A stretch of DNA of 6,427 nucleotides from Desulfobacteria bacterium (GCA_030145035.1 JAQYWL010000330.1:1-6427), one strand, 5' to 3'. Shown: positions 1 through 6,303, counted from the stretch's first letter. Notes: generated by a model not told the origin, from the letters alone. Translations and numbers: made by a program.

Positions 1-104
1 AAGAAAGGCTATAGACTGTCATAATTTGTCAAGATTAAAGATTTGACCCCAAAAGCACTCCAATTGCGGAGCGAAGCGGACTAAGTTCGGTGTCCAAAAT
101 CTTG

Positions 105-133
105 TTGACAAACCCAAAACGCCTTGATAAGAA
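105..133 (+). promoter_or_regulatory. Weak candidate sigma-70 type promoter for the PxxKW gene
   Basis: A perfect TTGACA hexamer at 105-110 is followed, after 17 bases, by TAAGAA at 128-133, which matches only three of six positions of the TATAAT consensus. It sits about 40 bases before the start codon of the cysteine-rich protein gene. The -35 box and the spacing are good and the -10 box is poor, so this is a suggestion only. Confidence 0.3.
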
Positions 134-135
134 CT

Positions 136-153
136 CCGAGGTTTTTGCTTCGG
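136..153 (+). other. Small hairpin in the 5' leader of the PxxKW gene
   Basis: CCGAGG (136-141) pairs with CTTCGG (148-153) through six pairs, one of them G-U, around a six-base T-rich loop. It ends just before the purine-rich ribosome binding site (about 155-164). It could stabilise the leader or affect ribosome access, but such a short stem may also be chance. Confidence 0.3.
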
Positions 154-172
154 TGGAAAGGGGGTGATTCCG

Positions 173-451
173 ATGGTTTGTACAAGCGTAAAACAGGGCT
201 TGGAGTGCATCTTTATGACCAAGAAAGGTTGTTCTTTTAATGGCGGGGGTTGTCACCCGACCGTGGAGGAATGCAATGGATGTAACCGCGCTTCAGAGTT
301 TTCTTCCGGGTGGTATTGCACGGCATGTCCGGATCCTTCGGTCAAGTGGAAAAATGGCGATTGCAACTTTGCCACCCATGTTACAAAGGAAACCCAGACC
401 AAAAGTGCCAAGATTAATCCGCTCAAGGCGTCCAAGAGAAGGGCCCGATAA
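173..451 (+). CDS. PxxKW family cysteine-rich small protein
   Basis: This is a 92-residue protein of unknown function with nine cysteines (residues 3, 12, 20, 27, 34, 37, 49, 52 and 64). It carries the sequence PDPSVKW at 53-59, which is the PxxKW signature that names a small cysteine-rich family I associate with delta-proteobacteria. The regular cysteines suggest a metal-binding or disulfide-knotted fold, but no ligand can be assigned from sequence. There is no signal peptide or membrane segment, and the tail (residues 72-92) is basic and low in complexity, ending in KASKRRAR. I prefer the ATG at 173 because a strong GGAAAGGGGG site lies about 8 bases upstream. The in-frame GTG at 164 overlaps that site and would add three residues. 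The gene stands alone and converges on the aminotransferase gene. Family assignment is from memory of the motif, and the role is unknown. Confidence 0.8.
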   Translation: MVCTSVKQGLECIFMTKKGCSFNGGGCHPTVEECNGCNRASEFSSGWYCTACPDPSVKWKNGDCNFATHVTKETQTKSAKINPLKASKRRAR

Positions 452-456
452 GATTA

Positions 457-491
457 GTCATTGGTCACTGGTCACTGGTTATTTGTCATTG
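457..491 (+). repeat. Five tandem heptamers (GTCAYTG-like)
   Basis: Seven-base units run head to tail at 457, 464, 471, 478 and 485: GTCATTG, GTCACTG, GTCACTG, GTTATTT, GTCATTG. The fourth is degenerate. They begin six bases after the stop codon of the PxxKW gene. Units 464-480 also form the left outer arm of the larger palindrome in this gap. Confidence 0.75.
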
Positions 492-581
492 AACTTGGGG
501 GTTTCGCCGCAACTGGAGTATTGGAGTGATGGAGTACTCCATTACTCCAACACTCCATCCCTTAAACCACTGACCACTGAC
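464..581. repeat. Nested palindromic intergenic repeat between convergent genes
   Basis: The outer arms 464-480 and 565-581 are reverse complements over 17 bases with two mismatches. Inside them is an almost perfect palindrome, 514-535 against 536-557. It has 22-base arms with one G-T wobble and one A-C mismatch, centred at 535/536. The inner left arm is itself three tandem octamers (TGGAGTAT, TGGAGTGA, TGGAGTAC). In RNA this would fold into a long hairpin on either strand. It lies exactly between two convergent genes and touches the aminotransferase stop codon, so it may act as a two-way transcription barrier or mRNA end stabiliser. There is no T-run, so it is not a classical terminator. It may instead be a dispersed REP- or MITE-like element. 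Confidence 0.8.
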
Positions 582-1774
582 TAAACCAGCTTGCCAAGAG
601 CATCCTCTATCCTATCCAGCCCCTCCTTTATCGTTTCAAGACCTGTTGCATAGGAGAATCTCACAAAATTGTCATCACCAAAGGCTATTCCCGGTACCAG
701 GGCCACATGGGCTTCGGTTAAAAGGTACTCACAAAGGTCGGTGGAATTTTTTATGGTTGTCCCTTCCATCTTTGTATTGAAATAATAGCTGAAATCGGGA
801 AATGCATAGAAGGCCCCTCCAGGCACATTGCAATGGACCCCTGTAATACCATTCAATCGCTCTAACAGGTATTTTCGCCGCTGGTCAAAGGCCCGGAGCA
901 TGGCCTGGATGGAATCTTGTGGTCCGTTCAGGGCCGCAACCGCAGCCTTCTGAGCAATGGAATTCGGATTTGAGGTACTCTGGCTCTGGATCTTTGTCAT
1001 CCCTGCAATGATTTCACGCGCTCCGGCCGCATATCCGATGCGCCAGCCCGTCATGGCATAGGTCTTGGATAGCCCGTTTATAACAAAGGTCTTAGATTTT
1101 ACCTCCTCACTCACCTGGGCAATACTCCAAAAGGGTCTATCGTCAAAGATCAGTTTTTCATAGATTTCGTCTGAAACCACCCAAATATCATATTTCAAGA
1201 TCACATCGGCCAAGGCCTCTATCTGCGATTCGGTGTAGACCGAACCGGTCGGGTTGGAAGGACTATTGAGAATCAACAGTCTTGTTCGAGGCGTAATGGC
1301 CGTCTCCAGAGACTCTGGCGACAACTTGAAATCGTCTGCTTCCCCTGTTCCGACAATCACAGGATCAGCACCAGCAAGAACTACAATCGGTGGATAGGAT
1401 ACCCAGTACGGGGCCGGGATTATCACCTCATCGCCCGGGTTTAACAAGGCCTGAGCCAGGTTGTATAAAACATGTTTTCCTCCGCACGAAACCATTACCT
1501 CGTCACGTTCGTAACTGAGGTTGTTGTCGCGCCGGAATTTTTCTATGATAGCATCTTTGAGCTCAGGGATACCGCCCACGGCAGTATATCTTGTAAATCC
1601 CTCCTCCATGGCCCGCACGGCCTCATCCCTAATGTGTTTGGGGGTGTCAAAATCGGGCTCTCCAACACCGAAGCTGATCACATCCACACCTGCCTGTCTC
1701 ATGGAAACGGCCTTTGCGTTTATGGCCAGGGTTGGCGATGGCTTGATAGCTCTTATTCGTTGGGACACAAGCAT
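581..1774 (-). CDS. aspC: Class I PLP aminotransferase, aspartate/prephenate type
   Basis: This is a 397-residue cytosolic PLP enzyme of fold type I, of the Thermus/plant-plastid (Ib) aspartate aminotransferase group, moving amino groups between aspartate or glutamate and 2-oxo acids. Visible landmarks are NSPSNPTG (170-177; Asn174), SDEIYEKL with Asp202 and Tyr205, the PLP-binding Lys237 in SKTYAMTGWRIG, and Arg372 in VRFSYATG, which should bind the substrate alpha-carboxylate. Length is normal for the family. Thr15 (KPSPT) and Lys100 (GGKH) sit 85 residues apart, like the pair linked to prephenate use in plant homologues, so it may also make arogenate. I chose the ATG at 1774 because GAGGGAGA lies about 6 bases upstream and family members begin near VSQRI. 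An in-frame extension to 1840 has no such support. It is last in the truA-CLC-aminotransferase series, 109 bases after the CLC gene. Aminotransferase call is very secure, exact substrate less so. Confidence 0.95.
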   Translation of the reverse strand: MLVSQRIRAIKPSPTLAINAKAVSMRQAGVDVISFGVGEPDFDTPKHIRDEAVRAMEEGFTRYTAVGGIPELKDAIIEKFRRDNNLSYERDEVMVSCGGKHVLYNLAQALLNPGDEVIIPAPYWVSYPPIVVLAGADPVIVGTGEADDFKLSPESLETAITPRTRLLILNSPSNPTGSVYTESQIEALADVILKYDIWVVSDEIYEKLIFDDRPFWSIAQVSEEVKSKTFVINGLSKTYAMTGWRIGYAAGAREIIAGMTKIQSQSTSNPNSIAQKAAVAALNGPQDSIQAMLRAFDQRRKYLLERLNGITGVHCNVPGGAFYAFPDFSYYFNTKMEGTTIKNSTDLCEYLLTEAHVALVPGIAFGDDNFVRFSYATGLETIKEGLDRIEDALGKLV

Positions 1775-1883
1775 GATGGTCTCCCTCGAATCTATTTGTT
1801 TAACGAAACATCCAGTACCAAAGACTGAATCAAAAGGCAATTCCTTTGAAAAAGAAAAGAAAAGGTCCCACCAATTTTAGGAT

Positions 1884-3641
1884 CTAACCATGAACGATGG
1901 ATTTTTTGATCACGGCCTTGTTATATGCGCCAATGATGTCCCTGCGGGTCAACACTCCTAACAATTCGGATGGGGTACTTGGGGAGACAACGGGTAGGAT
2001 AGAAAAATCTTTTAAGGTGATTTTTTCCATAGCATTGTAAAGATTGTCATCAAGTGACACTGTAACCACATTCGTAGTGGCTATCTCTTTGGCCACCACC
2101 AGATCTTTCAGATTCTCATCAAAGACTACATCACGATAATCAAAAAATGAAAGAATACCTGTCAAATTACCCTTCTCATCCACAAGAGGAAAGCTGTTAT
2201 TCTTGCTTTTAGACATCTTTTCGGCTAGTTTTCTTAAGGTTATATTCTCAGGTATGGTTTCAACTTCAGGATTCATGACATCCTTAACAGATATTGATTT
2301 TAAAACATTCACCTCTTTTCCTGCCTTGATGTTTACCCCCCTCCTTGCCAGCTTTAAGATATAGATAGAGTCCTTTAGTAACTGGCCACTTGCCAAGGAA
2401 CCTATGATACAGGCGATCATAAGGGGAAGGATAATCTTGTAGTCACCGGTCATCTCAAAGAGAATCAATATTGCGCTTAAGGGTCCATGAGTTGTCCCGC
2501 TCACCACTGCTCCCATACCCACAATACTGTAAGCCCCGGGAGGGGCTGTCAGTTTAGGAAAGATATGGTGAACCGCCGTCCCGAAAAACCCCCCCGCCAT
2601 GGCCCCCAGGAAAAGTGAAGGGGCAAAGATGCCGCCAGACCCTCCTGAACCAATGGTAATGGATGTGGATAGGATTTTAAATACGACTAGAAGGAACATA
2701 ACCCACCAAGAAAGCTCCTGCATAAGAGACAGATCAATGGCCGGATAACCTACACCCAAAATATGGGGGAAAAGAAGTCCCATAGTACCCAGCATCAATC
2801 CCCCCAGCATAGCCTTCAGATAGTCGGGGATTTTTAGGTTGTCGAACATGTCTTCTGCCCGATAAAGTACAGTGGTAAAAGTCACGGCAACTAAGGCACA
2901 GAAAAGACCCAGAATAACGTACAGGGGAAGTTCCCATGCGCTGACTAGTTCGTAGGCGGGGACGATAAATGCCGGAGAATCCCCCAGGAAATGGCGCGAA
3001 ACAGCCGTGGCTGCAACAGAGGAGATAACAATGGGGGTAAATGTGGCTATGCCAAAATCACCAAGGATGATCTCAAGGGCGAACATGGAACCGGCTATGG
3101 GGGCATTGAAGGTCGCGGCAATACCGGCTGCGGCCCCGCAGCCCACCAGGGTCCTGATGCGTTCAGTTGAAATCTTAAGCACCTGGCCTATGCCCGAACC
3201 AATAGCGGATCCAATTTGAACAATCGGTCCTTCCCTTCCAACGGAACCCCCGGTGCCGATACAGATGGCAGACACCAGAGACTTGACAAGAACGACCCGT
3301 TTTCTAATCATGCCGCTTCTCAGGGTAACAGCTTCCATGACCTCTGGAACACCATGCCCTTTGGCCTCTCTGGCCAGGAAATAGACAATGGGACCAACCA
3401 CCAAACCACCAAGAGCGGGAATCAATATCCTGAAATACCATGGTGTAGACCAAGCCAGCTCAAGCAAATTGCCATCAGACCCATAAGAAACTGTCTGAAA
3501 AACCCTTATAAGATACCGAAAACCAATCGCTCCAAAACCACCGGCCAGCCCCACGATAGCAGCCAGTCCGGCCATAATGGTATGTTCGTTGGTTATTAAG
3601 ATGTTGAAAATTGAATATTTTTTGGAAGATTGATCCTTCAT
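1884..3641 (-). CDS. CLC-type voltage-gated chloride channel/transporter with two CBS domains
   Basis: This 585-residue inner-membrane protein moves chloride or similar anions. The CLC core spans about residues 20-430 with many hydrophobic helices. It shows the three anion-pathway motifs: GHGVPE (95-100), GREGP (135-139, gating Glu137) and GIFAP (337-341). Tyr427 in DSIY is the likely central tyrosine. Two CBS domains follow (about 452-510 and 517-578), which in this family often bind adenine nucleotides and tune activity. The residue matching the internal proton glutamate of E. coli ClC (Glu203) is Ile191, right after Glu190 in FALEI, and the Ser107 position is His96. This points to a channel or weakly coupled carrier. 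GREGP rather than a fluoride-type motif argues against a CLC-F exporter. I chose the ATG at 3641. The reading frame extends to a TTG at 3668 with no ribosome site, and the ATG itself has only a distant AGGA. The gene follows truA after 43 bases, which suggests co-transcription. Confidence 0.95.
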   Translation of the reverse strand: MKDQSSKKYSIFNILITNEHTIMAGLAAIVGLAGGFGAIGFRYLIRVFQTVSYGSDGNLLELAWSTPWYFRILIPALGGLVVGPIVYFLAREAKGHGVPEVMEAVTLRSGMIRKRVVLVKSLVSAICIGTGGSVGREGPIVQIGSAIGSGIGQVLKISTERIRTLVGCGAAAGIAATFNAPIAGSMFALEIILGDFGIATFTPIVISSVAATAVSRHFLGDSPAFIVPAYELVSAWELPLYVILGLFCALVAVTFTTVLYRAEDMFDNLKIPDYLKAMLGGLMLGTMGLLFPHILGVGYPAIDLSLMQELSWWVMFLLVVFKILSTSITIGSGGSGGIFAPSLFLGAMAGGFFGTAVHHIFPKLTAPPGAYSIVGMGAVVSGTTHGPLSAILILFEMTGDYKIILPLMIACIIGSLASGQLLKDSIYILKLARRGVNIKAGKEVNVLKSISVKDVMNPEVETIPENITLRKLAEKMSKSKNNSFPLVDEKGNLTGILSFFDYRDVVFDENLKDLVVAKEIATTNVVTVSLDDNLYNAMEKITLKDFSILPVVSPSTPSELLGVLTRRDIIGAYNKAVIKKSIVHG

Positions 3642-3684
3642 TGTTATTAGGAAGGTCCTGACGGACAAGTCAGCGGCGTGAAGT

Positions 3685-4443
3685 CTAACAGTATTCGTAC
3701 TTCACTTCCCTTAAGAACAGCCCGTGGGCAGGGGCTGTTATCCCGGCTTGTCTGCGGTCCTTTGAGATTAAGATATTCCGAAACTCTTCTGGCGAGATTT
3801 TCTCAAGTCCAACATCAACAAGAGTTCCCACAATGTTTCGTACCATGTGCCGCAGGAAGCCGTCGGCCTCAATATTGAAAACCACATAACCATCCGCATC
3901 CTTTCCGGCCAGGTTTACATCTATTACGGTCCGAACAGCATGGGATCGGGGGCTACCGGCTCCCTCAAAGGCTGAAAAGTCGTGCTGGCCCCTCAGGCAA
4001 AGCATGGCTTTCCTCATTGCCTCGAAGTCAAGGGGGGTTCTGATGTGCCACGCATACTGCCTAAAGAGGGCAGCCGGAGTCGGCCGATTCAAGATACGGT
4101 ATTCGTAGACCTTGCTCTGAGCATCGTATCGAGCATGAAACGTCTCACCAACCGCTGCACAATCTTTGATTACGATATCTGGAGGAAGGAGGCTGTTCAG
4201 GCCTTTTGTAAAGACATCAGGCGTGAGTCTCGTCTCCAGGCAAAAGTTCGCCACCTGGCCCGTGGCATGCACCCCGGCATCGGTTCGTCCAGACCCGATC
4301 AGCGTGACGGACTGTCCTGTAATCGTCCTCAGCGCATCCTCTATTGTCCCCTGGATCGTATGTGTATTGCTCTGGCGCTGCCAGCCATGATAGGCCGTGC
4401 CGTCGTATTCGATAACAAGTTTGAAGTTGCGTAATAGAATCAA
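3685..4443 (-). CDS. truA: tRNA pseudouridine(38-40) synthase TruA
   Basis: TruA converts uridines at positions 38-40 of the tRNA anticodon arm to pseudouridine. The 252-residue product has family-typical length and motifs: the N-terminal YDGTAYHGWQRQ (13-24), the catalytic Asp55 in GSGRTDAGVHATGQVA, Tyr113 in KVYEYRI, HDFSAFEGAGS (154-164), and FLRHMVRNIVGT (196-207) in the RNA-binding core. It ends normally in FLREVKYEYC. No ATG is available at the expected N-terminus. I place the start at TTG 4443, with GAGAAAGGG just upstream, although spacing is tight and an ATT at 4440 is possible. An in-frame GTG at 4482 lies inside a GC-rich hairpin repeat and would add 13 residues unlike the family, so I reject it. 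It is the first gene of the truA-CLC-aminotransferase series and lies about 180 bases downstream of a group II intron on the same strand. Product certain, start uncertain. Confidence 0.96.
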   Translation of the reverse strand: MILLRNFKLVIEYDGTAYHGWQRQSNTHTIQGTIEDALRTITGQSVTLIGSGRTDAGVHATGQVANFCLETRLTPDVFTKGLNSLLPPDIVIKDCAAVGETFHARYDAQSKVYEYRILNRPTPAALFRQYAWHIRTPLDFEAMRKAMLCLRGQHDFSAFEGAGSPRSHAVRTVIDVNLAGKDADGYVVFNIEADGFLRHMVRNIVGTLVDVGLEKISPEEFRNILISKDRRQAGITAPAHGLFLREVKYEYC

Positions 4444-4452
4444 ACCCTTTCT

Positions 4453-4525
4453 CGGGCGGGCATAAAGCCCGCCCCTACACACCTTGGGGGGTACGGTTCG
4501 TAGGGGCGGGGTTTATCCCCGCCCG
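4453..4525. repeat. Pair of GC-rich hairpin repeats in inverted orientation
   Basis: Unit one (4454-4474) is a perfect 8-bp stem, GGGCGGGC with GCCCGCCC, around the loop ATAAA. Unit two (4504-4524) is GGGCGGGG with CCCCGCCC around TTTAT. With the flanking CTAC (4475-4478) and GTAG (4500-4503), the two 25-base units are reverse complements at 23 positions, separated by 21 bases. The region could therefore fold as two small hairpins or one long one. Similar GTAGGGGCGGG-type intergenic palindromes are common as dispersed repeats in environmental bacterial genomes. Unit one ends directly at the truA ribosome binding region. Confidence 0.85.
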
Positions 4526-4543
4526 GAGTCTTTCTAAAGTGCC

Positions 4544-4555
4544 TAAAGCCCGCCC
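4544..4555 (+). repeat. Degenerate half copy of the GC-rich hairpin repeat
   Basis: TAAAGCCCGCCC at 4544-4555 repeats exactly the loop and right arm of hairpin unit one (4463-4474), but the left arm is missing. It lies 19 bases beyond unit two. It looks like a truncated third copy. Confidence 0.55.
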
Positions 4556-4576
4556 TGGTAATTGGCTGGGCCAGGG
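4553..4576. other. Short inverted repeat between the hairpin repeats and the intron
   Basis: CCCTGG (4553-4558) and CCAGGG (4571-4576) form a six-base inverted repeat with a 12-base loop. There is no T-run on either strand, so I do not call it a terminator. The rest of 4526-4622, the stretch between the repeats and the intron 3' end, shows no gene and no convincing promoter for truA. Confidence 0.4.
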
Positions 4577-4628
4577 TTAAAAGATGAAACACCGTTTATT
4601 TGGTTCTATTCGTTTTCGTTCCGTTTCC

Positions 4629-4660
4629 GGGTAAAGGCACCGGTTACCCGGCGCCCTCCC
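4629..4660 (-). ncRNA. Group II intron domain VI
   Basis: On the minus strand, GGCGCCGG (4655-4648) pairs with CCGGTGCC (4643-4636) over eight pairs, one G-U, capped by a GTAA loop of the GNRA type. Below it, GGG (4660-4658) pairs with CCC (4631-4629), leaving the A at 4632 bulged on the 3' side, which is the expected place for the lariat branch point. It follows domain V after a four-base linker, as in known group II introns. Confidence 0.75.
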
Positions 4661-4664
4661 CACA

Positions 4665-4697
4665 GACCCGTACGTGAAGATTTCCCTCATACGGTTC
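4665..4697 (-). ncRNA. Group II intron domain V (catalytic hairpin)
   Basis: The minus-strand hairpin starts GAACCGTATGAGG and ends CTTCACGTACGGGTC, 33 bases in all. It matches the usual bacterial form GAGCCGTATGAGG...CTTCACGTACGGTTC closely, including the GAAA loop and the CG bulge side (CACGTACGG). It differs at the lower stem, where the usual G-U pair is an A opposite a G, and it is one base shorter than the common 34. It lies 75 bases after the maturase stop codon, the expected order. Confidence 0.85.
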
Positions 4698-4744
4698 CTC
4701 GGTTCTGATTACTCAGAAACCAAACAGGCACGACCCCGTTTGGC

Positions 4745-4751
4745 GCATAAC
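4745..4751 (-). ncRNA. Domain IV basal stem, 3' strand
   Basis: On the minus strand GTTATGC (4751-4745), 21 bases after the maturase stop codon, is an exact complement of GCATAAC (6108-6102), which lies 18 bases before the maturase start. After one bulged G, two more C bases can pair with GG on the other side. This is the stem expected to close the ORF-containing domain IV. Confidence 0.6.
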
Positions 4752-4772
4752 TTTGCTGCCCTGCAAGCTGTT

Positions 4773-6083
4773 TTAGATATTATGGACTATTCTGGGTTTA
4801 GGAAACGAAAAGCTTGCTCGAATCCTCTCAAACTTTTCCCAACTAATAGCGCCTTTGTGACTTCGGCGACTCAGCCAGAACCGCCAAGCCTTCTCTGCAT
4901 ACTCAAATACGATCTCAAGTACCTTATAGTTGCTTCGGACTCCATGATACTGGTAATAGCCCCGCAACTTCGCGCAGAGTGTCTTGTAGTGCTCCTTGAT
5001 CGGCTCATGACGATTTTCCCGGCACCAGAGCCACAGCCCCTTCATAAATCGGGCCAGGCGTTTCTTAACTGTTTTCTTCTTTATTACCCAGTATCCTCGA
5101 CGTGATTTCGACCAGTAGAAAGTAAATCCCAGAAAATCGAATGTGCCGTTCGTTGAGTCGGTTTTGATGTTTCTAATCGGCTTCTTGAACGGTATCATCG
5201 TCGTTTTGTCAGGATGAAGGCTTAGCCCGAAACGCTCAAAACGCTTCGGCAGGACGGTCATAATCCTGTGTGCATCCGCTTCCAGTTCGCAGCCTATGAT
5301 GAAATCATCGGCAAATCTGATCAGGAAGCATCTCCCATGCACCCGTGGCTTGACCTCCTTTACAAACCAATCATCCAGTACGTGGTGAAGAAAGATATTA
5401 CTCAGCAGAGGCGAAATAAGTCCCCCTTGAGGGGTTCCCTTTTCAGGGTACGTTATTGTTTCCTCTTCCATTACTCCGGCATTTAACCATTTGCCGATCA
5501 GTCGTAATATCCCTCCGTCATTGACCCTCCGCTGGACAAATCTCCGCAGATAACCACGGTCAATGTTGTCAAATAGTCCTGTTATATCCGCACTCACTAT
5601 CCATCCGATATTCAATCTCATGCACTGCTCTCGCAGCTCTTGCACTGCATGATGTGGGCTGCGACCCTTTCGGAATGCGTAAGAAAAGTCATAGAAATCC
5701 ACGTCATAAACTACCTGCAACACCATTGAAACCGCTCTCTGGACAATTTTATCCTCGAACGTCGGTTTGCCTATCGGACGCTTCTTTCCTCCTTCCTTGT
5801 CAATCCATACCCGCTCAACCGGTGGCGCTACATACCTGCCCCAGCGTAAACGCTCGCGCAAATCACTGAGATTTTCTTCAAGGTTCTCCGCATATTCCTG
5901 CGCTGTAACCTTGTCTATCCCAGGCGCTACGTCCTTGCGGGTCTGACGATACGCCTCCCGAAGTAGGCCCACATTTACCCTGTAGTACAGATTATTAAAC
6001 ACCATGCTGGGATAGCGGGCTGCCTGCTCCGCAATCTCCTGAAGTTTCGGTGATATGGTTTGTGGTCCCGGAGTACCTCCCAT
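4773..6083 (-). CDS. ltrA: Group II intron reverse transcriptase/maturase
   Basis: This 436-residue intron-encoded protein helps its intron RNA splice and copies it into DNA during retromobility. Reverse transcriptase motifs are in order: APGIDKVT (53-60), KKRPIGKPTFEDKIVQRA (100-117), SYAFRKGRSPHHA (134-146), ADITGLFDNI with catalytic Asp166 (165-174), GTPQGGLISPLLSNIFLH (216-233), RFADD with catalytic Asp259-Asp260 (256-260), LHPDKT (289-294) and FDFLGFTF (315-322). A maturase (X) region follows (about 340-405), with LRGYYQYHGVRSNY typical of this class. It ends in FPKPRIVHNI, a common end of endonuclease-free members, so no HNH nuclease domain is present and the protein seems full length. 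FADD in place of the commoner YADD is a normal variant. The start ATG at 6083 has a GGGGGG purine run four bases upstream. All catalytic aspartates are intact and there are no frameshifts. The ORF sits inside domain IV of its own intron. Confidence 0.96.
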   Translation of the reverse strand: MGGTPGPQTISPKLQEIAEQAARYPSMVFNNLYYRVNVGLLREAYRQTRKDVAPGIDKVTAQEYAENLEENLSDLRERLRWGRYVAPPVERVWIDKEGGKKRPIGKPTFEDKIVQRAVSMVLQVVYDVDFYDFSYAFRKGRSPHHAVQELREQCMRLNIGWIVSADITGLFDNIDRGYLRRFVQRRVNDGGILRLIGKWLNAGVMEEETITYPEKGTPQGGLISPLLSNIFLHHVLDDWFVKEVKPRVHGRCFLIRFADDFIIGCELEADAHRIMTVLPKRFERFGLSLHPDKTTMIPFKKPIRNIKTDSTNGTFDFLGFTFYWSKSRRGYWVIKKKTVKKRLARFMKGLWLWCRENRHEPIKEHYKTLCAKLRGYYQYHGVRSNYKVLEIVFEYAEKAWRFWLSRRSHKGAISWEKFERIRASFSFPKPRIVHNI

Positions 6084-6303
6084 ATTTCCCCCCAGAAAAA
6101 CGTTATGCCCGGCTTCACCTTCCCTTAAATGGGTCCCTAGGGCCGCAGTTCCCCATCCTACCAGTCAGAATTACCACCCTTCTGACCATCGGTACTATGA
6201 TCCGCTAAGACTTCCAAATGCTCATCTCGGGTTGGTTCGCTCTTCGCTATCCGCCCCCGATACCTTGTATCGCCCGTCTTTTCGTTTGTGTTTCCCCCAC
6301 GTT

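Noticed and set aside
514..557. Rho-independent terminator
   Set aside because: The hairpin is strong, but neither strand has a T-run after it, so I list it as a palindromic repeat only.
457..581. CRISPR array
   Set aside because: Units are 7-8 bases, tandem and without unique spacers. There are no cas genes.
240..584. A 114-residue plus-strand reading frame overlapping the PxxKW gene and the palindrome
   Set aside because: It uses another frame of the PxxKW gene, loses its conserved cysteines, and runs through the non-coding repeat.
1775..1840. N-terminal extension of the aminotransferase by 22 residues
   Set aside because: The ATG at 1774 has a strong ribosome site and matches the usual family start. 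The extension looks like translated leader.
3982..4434. A 150-residue plus-strand reading frame
   Set aside because: It is antisense to truA, whose catalytic motifs are clear. This is a shadow of the real gene.
4674..5105. A 143-residue plus-strand reading frame starting inside domain V
   Set aside because: It runs antisense to the conserved maturase C-terminus and intron domain V, and its translation has no recognisable features.
4773..6083. Retron or DGR-type reverse transcriptase, possible defence function
   Set aside because: The maturase X region, the C-terminal end, and the domain V and VI RNAs downstream identify a group II intron protein.
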